Source of the DNA: Gemmatimonadota bacterium
GTDB taxonomy: Bacteria > Gemmatimonadota > Gemmatimonadetes > Gemmatimonadales > Gemmatimonadaceae
Length of the DNA stretch: 64,000 bases
Reading direction: 5' to 3'
Assembly (NCBI GenBank): GCA_016194585.1
Contig: JACQBG010000005.1
Coordinates: 1 to 64,000, forward strand
The notes below the pieces were generated by a model, which saw only the letters and a program-made list of their open reading frames with translations, made no database searches and had not been told where the DNA came from. This document shows, one piece after another, positions 1-7,346 of the stretch. A program made the translations under genes and the position numbers. The first letter of the stretch is position 1. Each line of letters begins with the position of its first letter.

Positions 1-889
1 CCGCGCCCACGCGCCGCGCCGCGGAGGTGATCATCGCGCCTCGGCGTGCCAGCACGACGGCGTCGGAATGCATTGACGTCAATGCACGTGCGGTGAGGGC
101 ACGGAGTGGCTGCGAGGCGTCGAAGGTGAGCGTGCCCGCCGCGACGCGCGGGCCGGCCGTCGCCGGGGCGAGCGCACGGGCCGCCGCCACGTCGGGCGCG
201 TCACCGGCGAGCACGAGCCCGCCGCCGGCACGCACGAACTCCCTGAGCGCGCCGCCGTACGATGCGAGTGTGGAATCGAGCGCGACGACGGCGGCATACC
301 GCCGCGGGTCGAGCACCCCCGGCGCTCCCGTGCGGACCTCGACCGCTGGTGCGATCGACATCCGCGACTCGACCACCCAGCCCTCCTCCTCGAGCGCCGT
401 GGTCACGAACTGCGTCTCCCACGAGGCACGCCCCAGCACGAGGATCGGACGCGGCGGCACCGGCGGCGCGATCGGCACGTGCCCGCGCGACGTACCGGCA
501 TCCACGTCGTACGCTCCGGCCGGCGCCGGGAGCAGGAGTTCCGCTCCGCCCGCGGCGTCGCCGATCGTGTCGCGCGCGCCGGACTCGTCACGGAGCACCA
601 CGTTCCCTCCCCCTACGACGGCGAGGCGCACCGCACCGTCCGGCGACGGCGCACGCGTGGCGCTCACGGCGACGGGCTCCAGTGCCGGCACGCGCCACGT
701 CACCGAGGTCCCGGCGTGACGCAGCGCCGCCAACGCGTCGCGCGCCGCGGGCGACGGCACGACCGCCCAATCCACGTGGCGAGGTGCGGCGTCGCCGCCG
801 CGAAGGGACGACCACGCGCGCACGAACGCGAACGCGACGGCCGCGACGGCCGCGGCGCGCAACGCCCGCTCGAGCGCCACGCGGGGCAC
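1..889 (-). CDS. Partial GATase-like hypothetical protein, last visible gene of the MoxR/VWA operon
   Basis: This gene has no ATG. Translating the minus strand from a GTG at 889 gives an unbroken frame to the window edge with the GC-rich third positions typical here. It starts one base after the DUF4159 stop, so it is read as the next operon member. The N-terminus carries a short hydrophobic segment. Further in, a stretch reading 'RYAAVVALDSTLASYGG' followed by 'REFVRAGGGLVLAGD' resembles the class I glutamine-amidotransferase-like fold seen at the end of such operons. No catalytic triad can be assigned because the C-terminus is outside the window. The function is unknown. The open frame, codon use and spacing are what I see; the fold is inference. 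Confidence 0.72.
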   Translation of the reverse strand, partial: MPRVALERALRAAAVAAVAFAFVRAWSSLRGGDAAPRHVDWAVVPSPAARDALAALRHAGTSVTWRVPALEPVAVSATRAPSPDGAVRLAVVGGGNVVLRDESGARDTIGDAAGGAELLLPAPAGAYDVDAGTSRGHVPIAPPVPPRPILVLGRASWETQFVTTALEEEGWVVESRMSIAPAVEVRTGAPGVLDPRRYAAVVALDSTLASYGGALREFVRAGGGLVLAGDAPDVAAARALAPATAGPRVAAGTLTFDASQPLRALTARALTSMHSDAVVLARRGAMITSAARRVGA

Positions 890-890
890 G

Positions 891-1505
891 TCAGCGCGTG
901 AGGGCATACACGACGATGTTCACGCCGAAGCGCGTGTTGTCCACGGAGTAGAACCGCTTGTTGTCGGGATGGAACCCCCACTCGGAACTGTAGTCCTTGC
1001 TGCTGTACAGCACGGCGAGCCGCCCGGCGAGTTGCACGCCCTGCAAATGCCGGTGCACGAGGTTGTCTCCCCAGCCGTTCATCTCGTGGCTCGTCGTCGG
1101 GGGACCGTCCTCGAAGGTGAAGAAGCAGCGGTAGAGCGGATGCGTGTTCGGGAGGTCGGCGAGCAGGCCGACGGCGCGCGAGATCTCTTCCGTGCAGCTC
1201 TTGTGGAACACGCCGTCGATGTCGTGGTTGTGGTCGTCCACGAACAGCAGCCCGCCGCGGCGGCAATACTCGCGGAGCGTGCGCCGCTCGAGCTCGGTGA
1301 ATCGCACGGGGAGATGCCCGGTGAGATACGCGAGCGGGAACTTGAGGAGGTCGGGCGAACCGAGCGGCACGGTGACCCCGGTCGGCGCGACGCGGATCGA
1401 CGTGTAGCGCGCCACCGAGTCGATGATGTTCGCCGGGACGAGCGGCGCCGAGTCCCAGTCGCCGGAATCGTACTGCACGGTGCAGAAGGTGAAGTCGCTC
1501 ACCAT
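891..1505 (-). CDS. DUF4159 domain protein
   Basis: The 204-aa product matches the DUF4159 type found downstream of MoxR/DUF58/BatA genes. The visible core includes 'RRGGLLFVDDHNHD' around the middle, then 'LYRCFFTF', 'GRLAVLYSSKDYSSEWG' and a C-terminal 'FGVNIVVYALTR'. There is no signal peptide or membrane helix. It overlaps the end of the upstream DUF4175 gene by 7 bases and is followed one base later by the next gene, so it is probably translationally coupled. Family members are thought to act at the membrane with VWA proteins, but their biochemical role is not established. Family assignment is confident; function is unknown. Confidence 0.85.
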   Translation of the reverse strand: MVSDFTFCTVQYDSGDWDSAPLVPANIIDSVARYTSIRVAPTGVTVPLGSPDLLKFPLAYLTGHLPVRFTELERRTLREYCRRGGLLFVDDHNHDIDGVFHKSCTEEISRAVGLLADLPNTHPLYRCFFTFEDGPPTTSHEMNGWGDNLVHRHLQGVQLAGRLAVLYSSKDYSSEWGFHPDNKRFYSVDNTRFGVNIVVYALTR

Positions 1506-3562
1506 GGCGCGCCCCAGCCGCCGAGCGGCGCGCGCGCCGGCACCAGTCCCGCGAGCACGCGTCGCGCGCGCGCGAGCGCCGCGGTCGCGTCGCCCCCCGA
1601 GCGCAGCGCGTTCGCCGCCGCGCCAAGCGCCGCTGCCGCCGGCGGATCGGCGGCGAGCGCGTCGATGCGCAGGAGCAGCAGCGAATCGGCGGCCGCGACG
1701 GTCGACCTCGGGGCGAGCGCGAGCGCCGCATCGAATCGCGCCAGCCGCTCCGCGCGCCGCGGGTCAGCCGCGCTCCCCGACGTGCGCTGCGACGACGCCC
1801 CGCGCTCCTTCCCCTGCAGCCGCACCCGCGCGACGTCGACGACCACGGCCTTCGACGATCCGCGCAGATAGATCCGCTCCGCCGATCGTGCCCGCTCGAG
1901 CGCCTCGAGCGCCTTCCGCATCCACGGGATCGCGCGCCCGGGCTCGCCGACCTCGAGCTCGGTGCTCGCCTGCCACATGTGGTTGTACGCCTCGAGCAGC
2001 GGCTGGTTGATCGCGATCACCGGCGACTCGCTCTCCGTGCCTTCGATCGGCGCGCCGGCGGCCGCCGCGACCGCGTCGTTCGCGCGCTGCGCCGCCGCGA
2101 GCACGGAGTCGGGATTCGTCGGGCGGTCGAGACGGCGCTCGAGCGCGTCCCCTTCCTCGCCGTCACCCTCGCCGAGCCGCCGGAAGACGATCTGCCCCAC
2201 CCGACGCCGAAGTTGCGTCTGGTCCACCGCGATCGCGCGCGACTCGTTGGTGAACGTCCCGCGCGGCAGCTGTCCACGCCGCCCTTCCAGCGCCTGCGCC
2301 AGCATCAAGAGCATGCGCTGGCTCAGCGCGCTCTTCTCCGCTTCGGCCGGCGGCGCCGCGTCGACGGCCACCGAGTCGTATTCGCCGGCGCGCGCCACGC
2401 GCCAGGTGCGCGTCTCCGACGAACCGAGCGAGGGTCCGCCGACGTCGTTCCGGTCACGCGCGACGGCCCGCAGGTGCACGATGTCGCCGGGCTGCAGCTT
2501 GAGCGCGTCGAGGTCGAGCGTCGCGCGCAACTCCGCGTCGCGCCCGGCGAGCGCCGCCGCTCCCACAGTGAGGGTGCGGAAGGTGAAGTTCTCCCCCGCG
2601 CCGGAACTGACGACCACCTCGAACGCGCCGTTGGCGAGTCCATAGTCGTCACTCGCCCGCGCCTCGAGTGGCACGCGCCCCGCGGCGCGCCGCAGGATGC
2701 TGTCGCGCGCCGGCCGCGTGAGCGCGATCACCGGCGCCGAGTCGGGCATCACGTCGAATGCGACGAGCCGCTCCTTCGTCCCCGAGACGAGGCGCACCGC
2801 GACGGCGTGCGACGGCATCGTGAACGCCAGCCGCCAGCGCCCGCCGGTGACGGTCGCTCGGAGCGCCTCCTGGCCCGCCGCGCCGTGCACGGACTCGTCA
2901 CCGCTCCGTCCCTCGAACGTGATGGCGCTCCCCGCGAGCGCCGGCACGACCGCCGGATCGTCGAGCGCGCGCGCCGCGAGCCCCGCATACGCCGGCGGCG
3001 CGACGCGCACCACGATCGTCGCGAGCGCGTCGTCGCGACGGCGCAGGTACGCCGGACCATCGATCGCGTCGCCCGCGTGCGGCCAGGTGACGCGCGACAC
3101 GGCGCCGGCAGGGAGCGCGGCGAGCACCGCGCCGAACAGGGCCACGGCGAGCGCGGGCCACCGCACGGCGCGCCATGCCGCGCGCCCGACCTGCGCCTCG
3201 AAATCGACGCCGGCGGCCATGCGCTCCAGCTCGGGCACCGCGCCCGAGTATCGCGCGTCCACCGCCGTGACCAGCGCGTAGCGCAGCGCCGGAAAGCGCG
3301 ACTCGATCCACAACGCCGCACTGTCAGGGCCGGCGCGCCACCCGTGGCGGATCGTCCAGCGCGCGGCGAGCACCACTCCCGCGATCGCCGCCAGCGGCGC
3401 CGCCGCGACTCTCGCGGGTGCGCTGAGCGAGAACACGGCGTCGGCGAACGCGATGACGAGGAGGAGCAGCAGCGTCAGCGCGGCGCCACGCAGCATCGCC
3501 GTCGCGACGACCGCGCGACGCAGCGTGCGATGCGCGTGCGCGACGCGCGCGCGCACCGTCAT
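1499..3562 (-). CDS. DUF4175-like membrane-anchored protein
   Basis: The 687-aa product starts at ATG 3562, which overlaps the BatA-like stop in an ATGA junction. A longer frame upstream is non-coding in character. Two hydrophobic segments near residues 23-45 and 50-65 are followed by a third near 110-125, giving a membrane-anchored N-terminus. A long soluble region follows, with 'VAPPAYAGLAARALDDP' and 'ASDDYGLANGAFEVV' typical of DUF4175-type proteins, then an Ala/Arg-rich helical C-terminus. In family operons it accompanies MoxR and VWA proteins. A structural role at the envelope is plausible, but I see no catalytic motif. Confidence 0.8.
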   Translation of the reverse strand: MTVRARVAHAHRTLRRAVVATAMLRGAALTLLLLLVIAFADAVFSLSAPARVAAAPLAAIAGVVLAARWTIRHGWRAGPDSAALWIESRFPALRYALVTAVDARYSGAVPELERMAAGVDFEAQVGRAAWRAVRWPALAVALFGAVLAALPAGAVSRVTWPHAGDAIDGPAYLRRRDDALATIVVRVAPPAYAGLAARALDDPAVVPALAGSAITFEGRSGDESVHGAAGQEALRATVTGGRWRLAFTMPSHAVAVRLVSGTKERLVAFDVMPDSAPVIALTRPARDSILRRAAGRVPLEARASDDYGLANGAFEVVVSSGAGENFTFRTLTVGAAALAGRDAELRATLDLDALKLQPGDIVHLRAVARDRNDVGGPSLGSSETRTWRVARAGEYDSVAVDAAPPAEAEKSALSQRMLLMLAQALEGRRGQLPRGTFTNESRAIAVDQTQLRRRVGQIVFRRLGEGDGEEGDALERRLDRPTNPDSVLAAAQRANDAVAAAAGAPIEGTESESPVIAINQPLLEAYNHMWQASTELEVGEPGRAIPWMRKALEALERARSAERIYLRGSSKAVVVDVARVRLQGKERGASSQRTSGSAADPRRAERLARFDAALALAPRSTVAAADSLLLLRIDALAADPPAAAALGAAANALRSGGDATAALARARRVLAGLVPARAPLGGWGAPW

Positions 3563-4803
3563 GCCGCCACCACGGGCCGGCGCCGCAGCCACGACTCGAC
3601 GACGAGCACGGCGAGCGCCGCCGCGAGCAGCCAGGGCGTGAGTGGCGAACCGCTCCCCGCCGCACGCAGCGCGGCCGGCGACGCGGCCGCGCCATCGTGC
3701 GCGAGACCGCGCACCAGTGCTTCGCCCGCCGCGGGCCATGCGCCCCGCGAGACGCACGGTCCCATGAGCGTGCGCGCGAGCGCGACGAACGGGGCCTGCA
3801 GCGACACGTCACCCGGCGCTGGCACGATGACACCCACGCTGCGCACGCAGCCGCGCCCCAGCGGCGACTCCACCGCGGCGGGGGCGCCGTCCGCCCACCG
3901 CGCGATCACTACGCCCGCCGGTACCGCGCGCTCGATCAGCGGAGCCACCACGGTCGCCCGGCCATCGGTCACGCCGCGCGCCACCGCCGTCTCGCCCCCC
4001 GCGCGTGGCCACGCGACGATCGCCGCGCCCGAGCGGGCGGCCTCCGAATCCGCGCGCGCCACCACCTCGACGAGCCGCACCGCCATCGTCGCCGCGCCGC
4101 GCGGCGCCTCGGCGGTGATGAGCGCGGCCGTCGCGGCGAGCGCGTCGTCCGTCGCTTCCCTCGCACCCGGCGCGACGATCGGCCACACGACCGGCGCGGC
4201 CCGGGTGCGGACGAAGCGCACACGCCCCGGCCACGCGCGCGCGAGCGGCACCGTCGCCGAGTCGAGTTCGTCCCCCGTGAGCGGCGTCACCACCACGAGC
4301 TCGACCGAATCGGCGCCGCGCACGAGCGTGCGTGCCGCCGGCAGCGCCGCGGCGAGTCCGGCGGAGAGCGAGCCGCGCGCGCCCGTCGGCGCGAGCGTCT
4401 CGAGGGCGGCGCGCCCATCGCCCACCGTGCGCGCCGACGAGTCCACCGTCACCAACGCATCGCCCGCGCGCCACCACGCGCGCACGGAATCGCGCACGTC
4501 ACTCGCCGAACTGCGCGACGCGTCGGCCACGACCACGCGCCGGAGCGTCGCGCCAGGCCGCACGAACAGCGGGCCCGCGAACGCCGCGCCGAGCAGCGCG
4601 AGCGCGAGCACGCGCAGCGCGAGCAGCAGCAGGTCGGCCGGCCGTCGCGCGCGTGCCGCCGCGCTCGCCGTACCCGCCGGCACGAACCGCGCCGTCGGCA
4701 GCGGCGACTCCGGAGCGCGCGCCGTCGCGATGAAGTGCAGTGCGATCGCGCCGGCCGCCGCGAGCGCCGCGACGGCGAGCCACGCGGGCGCGAGCCACGT
4801 CAC
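3559..4803 (-). CDS. BatA-type membrane protein with VWA-like domain
   Basis: The 414-aa product begins with the BatA (aerotolerance-type) N-terminal segment: a helix at residues 1-25, then 'LHFIATARAPESPLPTARF' and a second helix around 57-80. It continues into a VWA-like domain whose 'VVADASRSSASD' supplies a DxSxS metal-site motif. The last hydrophobic stretch, near the C-terminus ('LTPWLLAAALAVLVVESWL'), is the anchoring helix seen in such proteins. It overlaps DUF58 upstream and DUF4175 downstream by 4 bases each. In characterised systems BatA-like proteins form membrane complexes served by MoxR ATPases. The substrate here is unknown. Confidence 0.85.
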   Translation of the reverse strand: MTWLAPAWLAVAALAAAGAIALHFIATARAPESPLPTARFVPAGTASAAARARRPADLLLLALRVLALALLGAAFAGPLFVRPGATLRRVVVADASRSSASDVRDSVRAWWRAGDALVTVDSSARTVGDGRAALETLAPTGARGSLSAGLAAALPAARTLVRGADSVELVVVTPLTGDELDSATVPLARAWPGRVRFVRTRAAPVVWPIVAPGAREATDDALAATAALITAEAPRGAATMAVRLVEVVARADSEAARSGAAIVAWPRAGGETAVARGVTDGRATVVAPLIERAVPAGVVIARWADGAPAAVESPLGRGCVRSVGVIVPAPGDVSLQAPFVALARTLMGPCVSRGAWPAAGEALVRGLAHDGAAASPAALRAAGSGSPLTPWLLAAALAVLVVESWLRRRPVVAA

Positions 4804-5669
4804 GCGCGCGCCCCGCCGCCGGGGAGCACGACGACGCGCCGTACGACCATCTCCGCCGGCTCGTCGTCCATCGCCACGTGATAGGCCACCCCGTCGTCAC
4901 GCCACGCGCGCGCCGTGTCGGCCCGCCACGCCGCGAACGCGTCGAGGTACGCCGCACGCGTCTCGTCCGTGAGCGGCCGGCGCACCGAGGGGTCCTCGGG
5001 ATCGGTCGCGAAAGTCGCGCCGCGCGGTGGATCGAGCTCGGCGCGTGCCACCACATGTACCAAATGCGCGTCGCCGCCGCTCGCCACGTGCCCGCGAGCG
5101 GCGGCATGCAACGCCCCGAGGTCGCCGAGGCAGTCGGTGATCACCAGCACGCGCGCTGGAGCGCCGGCCAACAGTTCGGCGAGCGGCGCGTTCCCACCCG
5201 GCGACACCGCGTCGAGCGTGCGCGCGATCTCCGCCACCACGCCGCGCCGCGTGCGCGGCGGCAGGCGCACCGCACCCGGCACCGCGGCGATCGCCACTCC
5301 CACCGGGTCGCCGCTCGCATGCACCACCGCCGCCGTCCCGACCGCGATGCGGCGCGCGGCGGGCCACTTGCCGTCGCGCCCGCCGGGGAAGTCCATCGAC
5401 GCCGAGGCGTCGACCACGACGAGCGTGGGTAGCACCGCGCGGTCGGGCGCAAGTCGAACGAACGTTCGATCGCTTCTCGCGAGCAGCTTCCAGTCCACGC
5501 GCCGCGGGTCGTCCCCCTGGCGGTACGGCCGGTACTCGGCGAACTCGGTCGCCACGCCGCGCGACCGCGCGAGATGCGCGCCGGGGGCGCCGCCGGCGAC
5601 GGCGCGGCGCGCCGGCCAGCGCACGCCGCGCACGGCCTCGAGCAACGCGCCGTACGGACCGACGGCCAT
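4800..5669 (-). CDS. DUF58 domain protein
   Basis: The 289-aa product is a typical DUF58 protein. It contains the hallmark 'FAEYRPYRQGDDPRRVDWK' near residue 45-60, followed by the VWA-like core 'LVVVDASASMDF' carrying a DxSxS metal-site motif. DUF58 proteins are the near-constant partners of MoxR AAA+ ATPases. Here the moxR gene ends two bases upstream. The gene overlaps the BatA-like gene by 4 bases. No membrane helix is evident. The molecular role of DUF58 is not settled; chaperone-assisted assembly or maturation of a protein complex is the usual interpretation. Confidence 0.92.
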   Translation of the reverse strand: MAVGPYGALLEAVRGVRWPARRAVAGGAPGAHLARSRGVATEFAEYRPYRQGDDPRRVDWKLLARSDRTFVRLAPDRAVLPTLVVVDASASMDFPGGRDGKWPAARRIAVGTAAVVHASGDPVGVAIAAVPGAVRLPPRTRRGVVAEIARTLDAVSPGGNAPLAELLAGAPARVLVITDCLGDLGALHAAARGHVASGGDAHLVHVVARAELDPPRGATFATDPEDPSVRRPLTDETRAAYLDAFAAWRADTARAWRDDGVAYHVAMDDEPAEMVVRRVVVLPGGGARA

Positions 5670-5671
5670 CG

Positions 5672-6691
5672 CTACAGCCGGATGTCGCTGCGCGGCGCAC
5701 TCACGCGCGCGAGCAGATCCTCCACGATGCGCTCCGACGTGATCCCTTCCGCCTCGGCGGCGAAATTCGGGAGCACGCGGTGCCGCAGCACGGGCCGCGC
5801 CACGCGGCGGATGTCCTCGGGCGCCACGGCGAACCGTCCGGCGAGCAGTGCCGCGGCCTTGGCGCCGAGGATGAGCGCCTGCCCCGCGCGCGGGCCGGCG
5901 CCCCAGCGCACGTACTTCTTCACGAGGTCCGGGGCGTCGGGGGCGTCGGGGCGCGTCGCGCGCGCGAGCGCGGCCGCGAACCGCAGCGCCGCGTCGGCCG
6001 CCGGCACCTCGCGCACGAGCCGCTGCAGCGCGCGTGCCTCGTCGCCGCCGATCACGGGCACCAGCGGCGCGCGCTCGACCCCCGTCGTCTCGCGGAGGAT
6101 CGCGACCTCGTCCTCCTCCCCCGGATACCCGATGCGGATGTCGAACAGGAACCGGTCGAGCTGCGCCTCGGGGAGCGGGTACGTCCCCTCCTGCTCGATC
6201 GGGTTCTGCGTGGCGAGCACGAAGAACGGCTCGGCCAGCCGCATCGTCTCGCCCCCGGCCGTGACGCGGTGCTCCTGCATCGCCTCGAGCAGCGCCGCCT
6301 GCGTGCGCGGCGGCGCGCGGTTGATCTCGTCGGCGAGCACGATGTTCGCGAACAGCGGCCCGCGCACGAACCGGAAGCTGCGCTGCCCAGTCGCCGCGTC
6401 CTCCTCGAGGATCTCCGTGCCGGTGATGTCGCTCGGCACGAGGTCGGGGGTGAACTGGATGCGCCGGAAGTCGAGATGCATCGCCTCGGCCACCGAGCGG
6501 ATCATCAGCGTCTTCGCGAGTCCCGGCACGCCGACGAGCAGCGCGTGCCCGCCGGCGACGAGCGCCATGAGGATCTCGTCGAGCACGTCCCCCTGCCCCA
6601 CGATGCGCTTCGCGACCTCGGCGCGCAGCCGGGCCGCCGCGGCGAGCAGTGCCTCGCGTTCCGAGGCGGCGACGGCGGGCGCGGCGTTCAG
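5672..6691 (-). CDS. MoxR-family AAA+ ATPase
   Basis: The domain is clear: Walker A 'GVPGLAKT', Walker B 'NIVLADEINRAPPRTQ', sensor-region 'LATQNPIEQEGTYPLPEAQLD' and the C-terminal lid domain. MoxR ATPases act as chaperones with DUF58/VWA partners. The start is unusual. No ATG, GTG or TTG lies between the end of the upstream gene and the conserved start of the domain. The best fit is a CTG at 6691 that overlaps the upstream TGA in a CTGA junction, giving 339 aa, the normal family length. A longer frame from 6910 lies wholly over the upstream gene and does not look coding. Confidence 0.9.
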   Translation of the reverse strand: MNAAPAVAASEREALLAAAARLRAEVAKRIVGQGDVLDEILMALVAGGHALLVGVPGLAKTLMIRSVAEAMHLDFRRIQFTPDLVPSDITGTEILEEDAATGQRSFRFVRGPLFANIVLADEINRAPPRTQAALLEAMQEHRVTAGGETMRLAEPFFVLATQNPIEQEGTYPLPEAQLDRFLFDIRIGYPGEEDEVAILRETTGVERAPLVPVIGGDEARALQRLVREVPAADAALRFAAALARATRPDAPDAPDLVKKYVRWGAGPRAGQALILGAKAAALLAGRFAVAPEDIRRVARPVLRHRVLPNFAAEAEGITSERIVEDLLARVSAPRSDIRL

Positions 6692-7023
6692 CGGACGGGG
6701 CGCCGGCGGCGGTACATGAGCAGGAACGTCGTGCCGTCGCGCGCCCCGCTCTCGGCGATGCTCCCCTGCTCGGCGAGCACTTCGGTGCCGTGCACCTTGA
6801 ACAGGTAGTCCTCGGCGTGCGCGCCGCCCAGCCCGAACGCGGCGAGCGCGGCCTGCTTGAGCGCGAGCACCGTCGCGTCGGACGCGACCTCGCAGGCGAT
6901 CGTGTCCCACTGGTCGGGCAGTTCCACGCGCACCGTCACCCGCGCCGCGCTCCCGCCGGCGACGGCGACGATCCCCGGACGCGCGCGGAGCTGCGTCACG
7001 AACGGACGGGCCGCGGCGCTCAC
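6688..7023 (-). CDS. Small ubiquitin-like beta-grasp protein
   Basis: The 111-aa product starts at a GTG that overlaps the preceding stop by 4 bases. From about residue 28 it reads as a beta-grasp fold: a strand 'VTVRVELPDQWDTIACEV', a helix 'ATVLALKQAALAAFGL', then 'EDYLFKVHGTEVLAEQGSI' and a last strand 'DGTTFLLMYRRRRPVR'. That order resembles ubiquitin, YukD/EsaB and RAS-binding-type domains. It lacks the C-terminal Gly-Gly of conjugated or sulfur-carrier members. Its place directly before moxR suggests an adaptor or regulator of the ATPase. The fold is inferred from pattern only; a MoaD-like or wholly new family is possible. Confidence 0.68.
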   Translation of the reverse strand: MSAAARPFVTQLRARPGIVAVAGGSAARVTVRVELPDQWDTIACEVASDATVLALKQAALAAFGLGGAHAEDYLFKVHGTEVLAEQGSIAESGARDGTTFLLMYRRRRPVR

Positions 7024-7346
7024 GCGACCACCGCGTCCGCCGCCGGCGGCAGCGTCGAGAGGAAGCGCGCGACCTGCTGGTCGAAGAGGTACGACGAGCC
7101 CGTCACCCGCGTCGCGCCTTCCGCCGCGGCGACGCCGATCACGATCTCCTCGCCCCCCTGTCCGCGCAGCACCACGTGCGTCGGGCTCTCCTTCTCGAGG
7201 AACGCGGAATAGATGCCCGACCGCTCGCCGAAGAAACTCTTGGCGGCCGTGAGCACGTCGGCGGCGGCGAGCGTCGTCCGCGCCTCTTGCAGCGTGCGAT
7301 TGCGTTGGATGTTCGACACGAGGATCCCCTGGAAGTCAGACACCAT
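7020..7346 (-). CDS. Conserved-looking protein of unknown function
   Basis: I do not recognise this 108-aa protein. It is mixed alpha/beta, without signal peptide or membrane helix. It begins 'MVSDFQGILVSNIQRNRTLQ', has a central 'RGQGGEEIVIGVAAAEGATRVTGSS' and ends in a helical 'DQQVARFLSTLPPA'. It overlaps the kinase-like gene upstream by 11 bases and the ubiquitin-like gene downstream by 4, so it is almost certainly co-translated with them. The codon pattern matches its neighbours. The arrangement suggests a partner of the ubiquitin-like protein or of MoxR. Confidence 0.75.
   Translation of the reverse strand: MVSDFQGILVSNIQRNRTLQEARTTLAAADVLTAAKSFFGERSGIYSAFLEKESPTHVVLRGQGGEEIVIGVAAAEGATRVTGSSYLFDQQVARFLSTLPPAADAVVA

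Noticed and set aside
1979-4972. Very long plus-strand open frame (997 codons) opposite the VWA operon
   Set aside because: It is Arg/Ala/Ser-rich, has no domain, and lies antisense to well-recognised DUF4175 and BatA-like genes. Long antisense frames are expected at this GC content.
5672-6910. 412-residue MoxR with a long Arg-rich N-terminus
   Set aside because: The added residues are the out-of-frame reading of the ubiquitin-like gene; the domain begins near 6691.
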